Assembly (NCBI GenBank): GCA_017522785.1
Contig: JAFWYF010000018.1
Location: forward strand, 1 to 47,342
Length of the DNA: 47,342 nucleotides
DNA from: Bacteroidaceae bacterium
GTDB lineage: Bacteria; Bacteroidota; Bacteroidia; Bacteroidales; Bacteroidaceae
Direction: 5' to 3'
The notes beneath the pieces were generated by a model. It worked only from the letters and a program-made list of their open reading frames with translations. It ran no database searches and was not told the DNA's origin. Positions 10,301 to 18,600 of this stretch are shown one piece after another (positions within the stretch are counted from its first letter, which is position 1; each line of letters starts with the position of its first letter). Both the position numbers and the translations under genes were made by a program.

Positions 10301-10385
10301 AGCCAAAGCCTGACAAAGGGGATAGTACTGTTCCACAAAACAGCATGGAAAAGAGAATAGAAATTGATAGCTTTACTTGTTTCAT
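7326..10385 (-). CDS. T9SS-exported Asp-box (BNR/Vps10-like) beta-propeller protein, paralog 2
   Basis: This 1019-residue protein has the same architecture as its downstream neighbour: signal peptide (about 1-28), N-terminal helical segment with APEWM and PDGTIVLP, then Asp boxes TTDHGESW 199-206, SVDGGDSW 243-250, SEDGGKSF 292-299, SEDGGFSW 337-344, SKDAGETW 398-405, SYDEGASF 645-652, SDDGGESF 687-694 and SFDGGNTW 738-745. A PKD-like domain covers about 873-925 and a T9SS type A tail covers about 950-1019 (LAPGVYIYLIKTD, ending GQFIVK). The two paralogs share blocks outside the Asp boxes, notably GGQGY[FY]D near 428 and GWNEDVMAAGRWHNG near 532. It is the first gene of the presumed operon. 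Only the export route and fold are well supported; enzymatic activity is not. Confidence 0.88.
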   Translation of the reverse strand: MKQVKLSISILFSMLFCGTVLSPLSGFGYNLHSVADSAVSYYNPYMYEPLPVSAPEWMKAIEENPSGVNFDEMQSLFKEWTAGNVDARVKTIEYKPAVNFYRRWMSAYRKFVAPDGTIVLPTKEEYKRQIDEMNSATLVKTRSASNKLWRNIGPNRTFENENGVVKAKDSQVCVYRIAVSLSDNKILYCGTETGVVFKTTDHGESWQACAPEHNFGGAIFSIAIDPVDNNIVYVGGGPWLWKSVDGGDSWERCGNIANRVNSIRINPENRQNITVAVGCQDLGEPDSGFYVSEDGGKSFSCTFYGISFDHELQPGNPNRIYLLRREPGSKWLYPYVSEDGGFSWKQKEFPVGFAICGRLAVSIAPGGENYVYALATVDMYAQDRGPYGGMGTPAIMISKDAGETWEDKTVYKGSWHWDNTFSPIMDEQGGQGYFDMMIGASSKDPKHVLFGLTSLYRSTDEGTCNYRDHGIGGYQRHDWMHCDIQDIAVHPCGDTWICNDGGIKYSADFFETKGLDRYNGIYASDYQGLGVGWNEDVMAAGRWHNGDVVHAKSYGEGNTLHVGGVEIATGYVMKSNPWKVYFTDALTRIMPREMDGTIQEDYYTWFSEKKPYEVLRVNGYIATDPRYALKVFIQDMNDIYGGYLSYDEGASFQQVFDSEGEEFFSYEFARTNPDRVYISGNFNVWRSDDGGESFYQCPQRPFPELSDYLHYTRITVDPNDENHIIVIGNEVAGYVRESFDGGNTWNDFDLGSLVNRKIHQIILVGDEYNSMYVTTYDDAYVFFKDNTMNDFIDYSSGLNPGARISKVVPFYKDAVLRMATNQGLWEAPLYHRDFLAVPQPMAINLGSGDLSANPQKEVQFDSYSIVHQNENTKWQWSFSPQPMSVSDPNVRNPKVVFGYNGDYDVTLTITTPAGTSSRTIKNMITVRNGLTDIEKNIVGEVGIKNTMLEKSEPLVVYTSGLKSDATFTIHNLKGHLLQSTNIGADNDSVEISIETLAPGVYIYLIKTDSQKFFGQFIVK

Positions 10386-10606
10386 TAATTTGTTGTTTAG
10401 TTATTTTACTCAATTTTACACAAAACATATTTTTGCAATATTCATAAAATTTATTGAAACAGACAACTATAACACACGTAAAAAAGTGTTAATATATTTA
10501 ACAAAACATAATAACATATGTAAAAACAGATATTTATGCATAAAAAATGAAGTTGTTGTTATTTAAATAATAAAATATTATTTTCGCGACATAAATGCAT
10601 TTATAT
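10386..10606. other. AT-rich divergent intergenic region
   Basis: This is the divergent control region between the propeller/TonB operon (minus) and serine ammonia-lyase (plus). The 10-mer ACAAAACATA occurs twice, at 10420-10429 and 10501-10510. A promoter for the plus gene is proposed separately. No clear minus-strand TAnnTTTG element was found. A 73-codon open frame starting at 10345 has no supporting features. Confidence 0.5.
10556..10586 (+). promoter_or_regulatory. Predicted promoter of the serine ammonia-lyase gene
   Basis: TTG at 10556-10558 is followed after 20 bases by TATTTTCG at 10579-10586. This fits the Bacteroidota -33/-7 layout with one mismatch in TAnnTTTG (C for the third T). 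The expected transcription start is near 10591, giving a leader of about 16 bases to ATG 10607. Confidence 0.45.
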
Positions 10607-11818
10607 ATGAAATCACTTCGTTCACTATTTAGAATTGGTTTAGGTCCTTCAAGCAGCCACACAATGGGACCAAACCGTGCAGCAAAAAAGTTCATAGAGC
10701 GTTGTCCTAATGCCGATGCCTATAAAGTTACTTTATACGGAAGCCTTGCCGCTACAGGAGCAGGCCACATGACAGACAAAGCCATTCAGGAGGTAATTGA
10801 ACCAATAGCACCTCTCGAACTAATATGGAAGCCTACAGAGTTTCTGCCATTCCACCCCAACGGAATGAAGTTCGAAGGTATAAAAGAGGGGAAATGTATC
10901 GACGAATGGGTTATATATAGCATTGGAGGCGGTGAGCTTGCCAATGAAAACTCCAAGAAAGACGAAGAGGATATTTACCCCCTTACAAATATCCACGACA
11001 TAATGAATTGGTGCGACGAAACAGGTTGTAGCTATTGGGAGTATGTAGAAAAGTATGAAGGTCCCGAGATATGGGATTTTCTACGCAAAGTATGGAATAC
11101 CATGCAAGAAACCATAAAGAGAGGTCTGGAGCACGAAGGAGTACTTCCCGGAGGTTTAGGAATACAACGCAAAGCTTGTACATACTTGTTAAAAGCAACA
11201 TCATATAGCGCATCGGTTCGAAGCAAAGCAAAAGTTTATGCCTATGCTCTTGCAACATCCGAAGAGAATGCAAGCGGAACAACAGTCGTTACAGCACCCA
11301 CATGTGGCTCTTGTGGAGTTTTGCCCGCTGTATTATATCACCTGTCTCAAGAACATATAAGTAGCGAGCCACGAATACTGCGTGCGCTTGCCACAGCAGG
11401 ACTTTTTGGCAACATTGCAAAAGAGAATGCCTCGATATCGGGTGCCGAAGTTGGATGTCAAGGAGAAGTTGGTGTCGCATGCGCAATGGCTGCGGCCGCA
11501 GCATGCCAATTGTTTGGAGGAACTATAACCCAAATAGAATATGCTGCAGAGATGGGTTTGGAGCACCATCTTGGACTCACCTGCGACCCTATGTGCGGAC
11601 TGGTTCAAGTACCATGTATTGAGCGTAATGCCATTGCAGCATCACGTGCATTGGATGCATGTACATATGCAACCCTTTCGGATGGAAAACACAAGATTGA
11701 TTATGACCGTATAGTAGAAGTTATGCGTGAAACAGGCCACGATATTCCCAGTTTGTACAAAGAAACATCTACCGGTGGCATTGCAAAAATTGATGTTAAG
11801 CAACGCTATAAAAGATAG
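10607..11818 (+). CDS. sdaA: L-serine ammonia-lyase (single-chain, iron-sulfur type)
   Basis: This enzyme deaminates L-serine to pyruvate and ammonia in the cytoplasm with a [4Fe-4S] cluster. The protein of 403 residues joins the beta domain (N-terminal GPSSSHTMGP motif) and the alpha domain (TAPTCGSCGVLPA) in one chain. Candidate cluster cysteines are Cys233 or Cys236, Cys326, Cys330 and Cys337 (CDPMCGLVQVPC). An in-frame ATG exists at 10595, but ATG 10607 places the conserved SLRSLFRIGLGPSSSHT at the usual distance and leaves a usable leader after the predicted promoter. The gene stands alone, is divergent from the propeller operon and convergent with the SusCD-type operon, with which it shares a terminator. 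Feeding amino-acid carbon into pyruvate would suit a peptide-using organism (inference). Confidence 0.95.
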   Translation: MKSLRSLFRIGLGPSSSHTMGPNRAAKKFIERCPNADAYKVTLYGSLAATGAGHMTDKAIQEVIEPIAPLELIWKPTEFLPFHPNGMKFEGIKEGKCIDEWVIYSIGGGELANENSKKDEEDIYPLTNIHDIMNWCDETGCSYWEYVEKYEGPEIWDFLRKVWNTMQETIKRGLEHEGVLPGGLGIQRKACTYLLKATSYSASVRSKAKVYAYALATSEENASGTTVVTAPTCGSCGVLPAVLYHLSQEHISSEPRILRALATAGLFGNIAKENASISGAEVGCQGEVGVACAMAAAAACQLFGGTITQIEYAAEMGLEHHLGLTCDPMCGLVQVPCIERNAIAASRALDACTYATLSDGKHKIDYDRIVEVMRETGHDIPSLYKETSTGGIAKIDVKQRYKR

Positions 11819-11830
11819 CAAATGTTCATA

Positions 11831-11868
11831 GCAATAAAAAATCCCGCATTTGCGGGATTTTTTATTGC
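11831..11868. terminator. Bidirectional terminator, serine ammonia-lyase / PKD-like lipoprotein
   Basis: An 18-base stem (11831-11848 with 11851-11868) is closed by a 2-base loop. It has a GC-rich core (ATCCCGCA with TGCGGGAT) flanked by A and T runs, so it can work in both directions. Its right end touches the stop codon of the minus-strand gene at 11868. Confidence 0.92.
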
Positions 11869-13379
11869 TACTTATTCTTGTATATCATTTTGGTTGGTTT
11901 ATAACATACATTATCGTATTTCTCCAAAACCTCACCGGTATCCGTATTAAACACCCAAACACTTCCGTTTAGACCTTCTTGCTCAGGTTCATAGAATGCA
12001 ACATAAGTTTTTTTATGGTCCTTGCTTATCTCAAATGCTGTAATAATTGCGTCGTCACTTCCCACTGTAAGCAACTCTTTAGTGTTTGTAATAAGTTCGC
12101 TACTTGTATAGTTCCAACGACGAACTTTGTTACCGTCGGCAAACAATAACGACATGTATGTTGCGTTTGCTATACACGGAGTTTTCTCATTAAGAGGAAT
12201 AGGGAAGGATGAGAAACCTGCCATATTGAAACCATTTGAAGCAAGATAATTCTCGCCGATATCATAATTATGTTCCCAGATAATGGTTGCAATTACACTT
12301 TTATAGTAGGCTGATGCATTCTTTGTTATGGAAAGAAATTCTGTTGCAAAACCATTCTCCCGAAGTTGGTCGTCAGTCATACGAATTTTTGTCATTGCAA
12401 CTAAATCTTTTCCTTCGAAATAGTTCGCAGTATCCATCTCCTCGCGTGTAGAATGATAATTTCTGGAGCAATAGTATGGTCCATGACCTACATACAAATT
12501 GGCCAAAGCACCTATCTCTTTATCCCAGAATAGAATATCATAGTCGTATCCGCTTCTGGAACTTACAATGCAACTCTGAGCATAGGTATATGGAAACTTA
12601 CGAGAAGGGGTAAGAACTCCTTCGGTTGTAGAGTATTCGTATGTTTTTCCATTTTCACAGAGTACAGGATATGAAATACCCGGATAATCAACTTCAGGTA
12701 TAGCGAGAATAGTAGGAACAAAATCGTCATATTCGGGAACGCGCAACAGGTTCTCTACAACCAAAGTCTTTTCGTGCAAACAATAAATTGATGCAACATC
12801 ATCGCCAATGCCACTTCCCTGACAAGCGATAACAAGACGACCACCACTTTGAACTATATCCACTGCATTAGAGGCAAAATTATAGTCTTGGTTGTTGATG
12901 GCAAAACAATCGCCTTTTGTGAACTCTGCTTTTTCATTAGGACTATATGGTGTTTGCATAAAAGAGAGCATAGACTTTCCTTGTGCATCGGTGCTGATAA
13001 CGGTTATTCCCTCTTCGTATGGAGTATTAACATTCAGCTTAAATGGGAAAAATGTTTTTCCATCTTCGTTTTCAACAATAAAACGGCAATTGTATTCACC
13101 TAGTTCCTTTGCAGAATATTGAAACTCCTGTTCGGTTGAGTAGACTTCTAAATCAATCTCCCATGTATAGGACAAAGGTTTTTCTACATTTGTCTGTGTA
13201 ACAACCGGAGAAATAACAAGCGTTTCATTTTTACCTATATTATAGACCTCTTTTATTGAACCATCTTGAATTCTGATTTCAGATAGAGGGTGTGTTGCCT
13301 CTGTTGTTTCATCATCGAAGCATGCCACAAAAAGAGGCAATGTAATTATAAACAGAAATATCTTTTTGTAATTTTTCAT
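11868..13379 (-). CDS. PKD-like family lipoprotein of a SusCD-type operon
   Basis: This 503-residue surface lipoprotein has the signal FLFIITLPLFVAC with the lipidated cysteine at position 20, followed by acidic residues (FDDETTE) typical of exported Bacteroidota lipoproteins. An Ig/PKD-like domain follows at about 35-120 (LSYTWEID, YNCRFIVENEDGKT). The remainder resembles a repeat-rich, propeller-like region (YEYSTTEGVL, KTYVAFYEPE, NGSVWVFNTDTGEVLEKY). Proteins of this family are commonly encoded last in SusC-SusD-DUF4843 operons and are thought to form part of the outer-membrane complex. Here the gene follows the DUF4843 gene by 16 bases. Ligand unknown. Confidence 0.85.
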   Translation of the reverse strand: MKNYKKIFLFIITLPLFVACFDDETTEATHPLSEIRIQDGSIKEVYNIGKNETLVISPVVTQTNVEKPLSYTWEIDLEVYSTEQEFQYSAKELGEYNCRFIVENEDGKTFFPFKLNVNTPYEEGITVISTDAQGKSMLSFMQTPYSPNEKAEFTKGDCFAINNQDYNFASNAVDIVQSGGRLVIACQGSGIGDDVASIYCLHEKTLVVENLLRVPEYDDFVPTILAIPEVDYPGISYPVLCENGKTYEYSTTEGVLTPSRKFPYTYAQSCIVSSRSGYDYDILFWDKEIGALANLYVGHGPYYCSRNYHSTREEMDTANYFEGKDLVAMTKIRMTDDQLRENGFATEFLSITKNASAYYKSVIATIIWEHNYDIGENYLASNGFNMAGFSSFPIPLNEKTPCIANATYMSLLFADGNKVRRWNYTSSELITNTKELLTVGSDDAIITAFEISKDHKKTYVAFYEPEQEGLNGSVWVFNTDTGEVLEKYDNVCYKPTKMIYKNK

Positions 13380-13395
13380 ACTGAATTAGGAGTTT

Positions 13396-14208
13396 TTAGT
13401 TTGAGCCGTATGGATTGGGGAAATCGAAGATAAAATCGGGGTATTTAGAAAGTATCATCTCACGTTCTTCATTAAAATGATTATACATTTTAGAATATAT
13501 ATACTTTCTGAATACTGTAGCATATACAACAGGAGAGCCATCCGGTATATGCTCCAGATTTTCGCCATACTCCTTCACTATGTTTTTATAGGTTTCGGGT
13601 AATATCTGTTCCAGTTCATGGAAATATTCCACCATTTTTATAAGTTTGTAAGGATGCCACTCCCCTAAGAAAGTCTTTAGCCACACTTTTTGACCGCTGC
13701 TATTCAGCCAATTAGGTTGCTCAACGGCATTATCGAAACGAAGCACACGTATTTGACTGGCCATGTTCAATGTTGGAGTAAAGAAATCACTTTCCAACAA
13801 CTGCAAACCAAGTTTGTAACGTGTATAATTGGGGTAAGTTCCTTCCAAATTATCACGTATAATTTCTACAACTATATGGCCATCTACTGAATTAGCCGGC
13901 ACAACTGCCTCTTTTATGCGATAATGAACATCAGCCTCGGCTTGTGTTGAGTCATCTATAACAACATACTCAATAGGGCGTGGCTGAGCACTTACACCAC
14001 CCATTACACGAACCGGTATTTCATATTCATAAGTCTTCACATTAAGTGGAGCTACACCGAATGAGTAACTCAATGTATCCTTTGTAAAGTATATACCATT
14101 TATAGATGTATCATATTTTAGATAATCGGTCTCTTCACAGGCAACAAAGAGTAAAGTAACCGGTAGCGACACAGCTACAACAAAGTATTTAAAAATTCTC
14201 TTTATCAT
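13396..14208 (-). CDS. DUF4843 domain lipoprotein
   Basis: This lipoprotein of about 270 residues has the signal FVVAVSLPVTLLFVAC with Cys24 as the lipid site. The body matches the DUF4843 pattern as I know it: NGIYFTKDTLSYSFGV near the N-terminus, an Ig/Calx-beta-like YEIPVRVMGG ... PIEYVVIDDSTQAEADVHYRI, then YKLGLQLLESDFF and the C-terminal WLGEWHPYKLI-like segment (KTFLGEWHPYK). The frame extends to TTG 14238, inside the SusD gene, but ATG 14208 starts directly at the signal peptide and leaves 7 bases after the SusD stop. The protein is expected on the cell surface as an accessory of the SusCD transporter. Confidence 0.85.
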   Translation of the reverse strand: MIKRIFKYFVVAVSLPVTLLFVACEETDYLKYDTSINGIYFTKDTLSYSFGVAPLNVKTYEYEIPVRVMGGVSAQPRPIEYVVIDDSTQAEADVHYRIKEAVVPANSVDGHIVVEIIRDNLEGTYPNYTRYKLGLQLLESDFFTPTLNMASQIRVLRFDNAVEQPNWLNSSGQKVWLKTFLGEWHPYKLIKMVEYFHELEQILPETYKNIVKEYGENLEHIPDGSPVVYATVFRKYIYSKMYNHFNEEREMILSKYPDFIFDFPNPYGSN

Positions 14209-14215
14209 AAAACTC

Positions 14216-15652
14216 TTAATTACGGTTTTCAATTTCAATATCGGGAATAGGAACTACATAAGTACCTTTAGCGGGTTGATATGTAGTTTTACTATCGTAT
14301 GATTCTATCTCTAAGTTCTGACGTTTCATATTAAAGAAGGTTTGTCCTTCGCCAATAAACTCTTTGAAACGCTCCTCGTTTATGGCCTCTTGTGTCAGAA
14401 GATTGTTTTCTGTTCTACCTGCAAGTGGGTCAATACCTCTGTGTTTGAGAACCTCATCAAAATATTCAACAGCAGCATCGTAATCTGAATCCAACAAACA
14501 TTCCGCTACAATGTAATACATTTCGGGAAGACGAATCATGTTTATGCCAAGAATGAGATGTGCAGGGCGCTTAGATGCCATATTTTGCAGTTCGTAGATA
14601 TCAGTCAGTTTCCTTAGACGATCACGGAGCTCATTTCCAAAACTCTCAGTTGTAAAGTAAGCTTCTACACGATAATCCAAACCAGGAACATTTGTTTCGT
14701 ATGTCTCTTTGAAATCGTCGCGAGGATAAAGAGATGAACGGTCTATCATCTGTTGCAATTTTGGCGACACATTTGAATAGAAACCTGCATGATATATACC
14801 AAAGATAGCCTCTTTTACAGACAACACACCAGCCACATCGTTTCTAACTTCTATCTTATCTTTTAAAGTATATCCACTGTTTTCTATCACATCTTTAGCA
14901 TATTCAAGAGCCTTCTCTTTATTACCCATTGTAAGATATACACGAGCCAAAGTTGCCTTTACCGCATACAAGTTAAAATGAATCTGACGATCTTTCATAA
15001 AGAGAGATGTATTCACATATTCATTTTCATTTGCCAACAAGCGTTCTGCCTCTAGAAGGTCGTTCAACACATGCTCATAGTTCTTAGATAGTTTTTCGAA
15101 CTCGGGGGTATTTAATGAAAACTCTGTTGCATAAGGTATTCCTTCGGCATCGGGATTCACTGTTATCTGTTCTGCAAAAAGGCGCATCAAATCGAAATGC
15201 ATAAAGGCACGCAATCCTAGTGCTTCTCCTTTATATATATTATAGGGATATCTATCGACATCGGCACCACTTATCAATGATGCATTCAATATACTGTTTA
15301 CATTAGAGATATTCTTATACATTTCTGTCCAAATACCTTCGAAAAGGTCTTGTACAGCAGAGTGTGTATATTCATAGCGTCCCAAAGCCTCTATAGCGGT
15401 ATTTCCACCCTTACAGTACATTGTATGAGCCATAATTTCGATGGCCGAGAAATGCAGTTCTTGTCCATAAAGCGAAGTTGAACGCATTTGAGAATAGACA
15501 CCGTATAGAGCATCCTCTATTCCTTCGGGGGTTGAGAGCAAAGGGTCGCGTTTAACCTGTCCATCGGGAGTTATATCCAGAAAATCATCACACGATGTTG
15601 TGCATAGAATCAAGGCGCACAAATAGAAAAATATATATTTAATTTTCATCAT
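14216..15652 (-). CDS. SusD/RagB family nutrient-binding outer-membrane lipoprotein
   Basis: SusD proteins are surface lipoproteins that bind substrate and close as a lid over the SusC barrel. This one has about 478 residues, with the lipobox near residue 21 (ILCTTSC then DDFLDITP, the classic SusD start). TPR-like helical segments follow (ALGLRAFMHFDLMRLFA, the conserved RA-hFDLhRLF motif), and the C-terminal region has LILGINMIRLPEMYYIVAECL and EAINEERFKEFIGEGQTFFNMKR, the typical RxxEhhxEGxRhxDhhR-like block. The start is ATG 15652 or 15649; the GTG at 15655 is less likely. A GGAAAG lies just upstream. It follows the SusC gene by 30 bases. Confidence 0.96.
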   Translation of the reverse strand: MMKIKYIFFYLCALILCTTSCDDFLDITPDGQVKRDPLLSTPEGIEDALYGVYSQMRSTSLYGQELHFSAIEIMAHTMYCKGGNTAIEALGRYEYTHSAVQDLFEGIWTEMYKNISNVNSILNASLISGADVDRYPYNIYKGEALGLRAFMHFDLMRLFAEQITVNPDAEGIPYATEFSLNTPEFEKLSKNYEHVLNDLLEAERLLANENEYVNTSLFMKDRQIHFNLYAVKATLARVYLTMGNKEKALEYAKDVIENSGYTLKDKIEVRNDVAGVLSVKEAIFGIYHAGFYSNVSPKLQQMIDRSSLYPRDDFKETYETNVPGLDYRVEAYFTTESFGNELRDRLRKLTDIYELQNMASKRPAHLILGINMIRLPEMYYIVAECLLDSDYDAAVEYFDEVLKHRGIDPLAGRTENNLLTQEAINEERFKEFIGEGQTFFNMKRQNLEIESYDSKTTYQPAKGTYVVPIPDIEIENRN

Positions 15653-15682
15653 CACTTTCCGTTTTATATTTATTATAAATTT

Positions 15683-18600
15683 TTAGAGTGTAAGGCTAAG
15701 ATAGAATTCGCAACCCTCGCTATACAGATAGGTTGTTCCACGTTCAATCTTGACTGTTGAGAAGCGCAAAATATCTGTAAAGTTGATACCGGCACGAAGA
15801 TTACGGAGTTTCAATTTTTTACAAACCTTTTCGTCGAACTCATAGCTTAGGTTGAGTGAACCAAGCGAAAGTGTATTCTCTTCTTCAGCAAAGCGATCGG
15901 TTTGTTCGGGGCGTGAACTATCGGCAATATTCTTGTAAAGAGCCACATCACCGGGTTGCTTCCAACGATTATCGAACACACGCTGGTCGGCATTATAATG
16001 AGGATCGGAGCCTTCGACCTTTGAGACACGTGTTGTGTTGTACACCCATGCACCTAAACGGTAGTTGAACATTGCATACAAGCCGAAACCTTTCCAATAG
16101 AGATTGGTACTGAATGAGCCTGTTAAACGTGGCTCTGTATCGCCAATATAAACACGGTCATTTGGGTCGTATTTAAATGTTCTCTCTCCGTTTCGCTTTA
16201 TATATATCTCTTTTCCTGTAGCAGGGTCTATACCTGCTGAACGCACCAATTTGAGCGCTGTAACACTCTCTCCCTCGGCATATTGTGGTAGTGGAGTGAG
16301 TGTGGTATAGGCATTCTCCTGATTCTCTTTGTTTATCTCCTCAAGTGCACTATTAATTTTAGTAATCTTGTTACGGTTGAGGTAGGCCATTGTAGCCAAA
16401 CGCCAATAGAAATCGTTTGTACGGAACACATAGCCATCTATTTGGAACTCGAGACCTTTGTTCTGCATCTCTCCCAAGTTCGATTTTGCAGTTGTAACAC
16501 CGGTAGATGGTGCTTTTGCTTTGTCGAGCAGCAAATCGGTTGTATTGCGGATATATGCATCTACAACAAGATTTAATCGACGATTGAAAAGGCTGAGGTC
16601 GAGACCAATATTATAGTTCATAGTACGCTCCCAAGTTAAATCGACGTTACCGATTGTAACAGGAATTGCACCAATACCGTTTTTGTACTCATAGATATTC
16701 TTATATTCATACATTGTCATGGCTTGGAACGGGCTGAAACTAACCTTACCTGTGTAACCCATGCTTGCACGTACTTTAAAGATATCTATATGCTTGCGTA
16801 CACTTTCCATGAATGATTCATTTGCAACGTTCCATCCAAGGCCACCCGACCAGAAGTGTCCATAGCGGTTATTTTCACCAAACTGCGATGAACCGGTCAT
16901 TCTCCATGTGGCATCGGCGAAATAGCGGTTACGGAATGAGAAGTTTCCTGTAACAAAGAGACCTACATCGGACATTTCTTCTTGTGAGCCATAGGGCTGA
17001 CGGTCTGTTGGATATCCGGCAGCATTACCAATGAACGAGAGGTTATCGTTGAAGAAACCTATCACTTGAGTTGTTGCACTACGACTATTCGCATGGTTTA
17101 TCTCCCAACCACTCGAAATGCTTATCAAAGATTCATCTTTGAACATCTTATTGAATGTAGCAACAACGTTTCCGTTATAACTGAGCCCTCTTGAGTCGGC
17201 TTTTGTCAGTTGTCCTTTTTTGCTAAGGTCTGTTTCGTCTTTGAACTGCAATGACTTTGGAGAGGTAAATATATCGCTCCAACCAATATCGCTCGACAAA
17301 TTAAAATGTCCGGTTACAAGGAACATTTTGTTTATGTCCCAACGAAAATCGGTGCTATTTGTAAGGTTTGAAGAGCCATCACGTGAATAACTACCCAATT
17401 TAGCCTCATACAAAGGATTATTTAAATTCCATGCAAGGTTGGTATTTGGTGTTCCGTCGGCATTGTACATTCTTTCATAGGGGTTCATTTGAACATACTG
17501 GTCGAAAGAGCCATAAGGGGTATCTTGGGTTTTTATCTGTGTGTATGTTGTTCTATTCGATATTTGGAATGCTTTGTTTACAAAATAATCGATTTTAAAT
17601 CCTAAACTGTAACGTTTACGATAGTCGTCTTTCATTACACCTTTTGTATCACCAAAACGTCCGGTTAATTCGTAACGTATATTAGATGCTCCACCATATA
17701 CACGCAAAGAGTGGTCGTGTGAGAAAGCCACGCGAGCCGGTTGCGACAGCCAGTCGGAGTTTTGACCTGCTACGATGGCTTTATATCTTTGATTATAAAT
17801 TTCATCAAGTTCATACTGTAATGGCAATCCGGTTGTAGAGCTTAAAGCACCTTCTGCTGCAGTATAAAGACCTGCTAAACGCTCGTATTCGAGTTTCTCC
17901 GATGCATTCAACACATTATAATCGTCGAGTTTTGGGAACTGCAAATTACCTGTGAAGTTATATTGAACACGCACAGTGCTCTCCTTTATTGGCTTACGTG
18001 TAATAACGATTACACCATTTGCTGCTTTAGAGCCATAAAGTGCAGTAGCAGAAGCATCCTTAAGAACGGTAATATTTTCAATCTCGTTCATATCGAGGTC
18101 GTACAGTTCTTGCATTGAGATTTCTGTTCCATCCAAAATAATTGTAGGTTGGTTCACCTGCTGTCCCGAATTGGAGAACGAACTCATTCCGCGCAAAACA
18201 AGTTCAGGGACATGGTTAGGGTTTGAACCTTGTGCTGTATTCTGCACCATAGACATACCCGGTGTGAGTGCAGCAATTGCGCCTATGAGGTTTGTTCCTG
18301 ACACCTGTTTAAGTTCCACTCCGCTTATTTGGGTTGCAGAACCTGTAAAGGTTTGCTTATTTTTTGTTACAAAGCCTGTTACGACTACATCGTTCAGTGT
18401 GTGCGCATCTTCCTCAAGTTCAATTCTCATATTTGTGAGTTTACGCGACGAGGAATTGAATTTCAGCAGAGAATAACCGATGAAAGAGACTTGAACCTCG
18501 AATTTATCTACAGAGGATGTAATTTTGAACGCTCCTGTCATATCTGTAGATGTTCCTGTAAGCAATTTTCCATTGCTCCATATTGCTACAGATGCACCTA

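Noticed and set aside
10420-10510. Repeated ACAAAACATA as a regulator site
   Set aside because: Two copies of an AT-rich 10-mer 81 bases apart in AT-rich DNA are not enough to exclude chance.
10345-10566. 73-codon open frame in the divergent region
   Set aside because: It begins inside the propeller signal-peptide region, has no ribosome site, and is AT-rich chance sequence.
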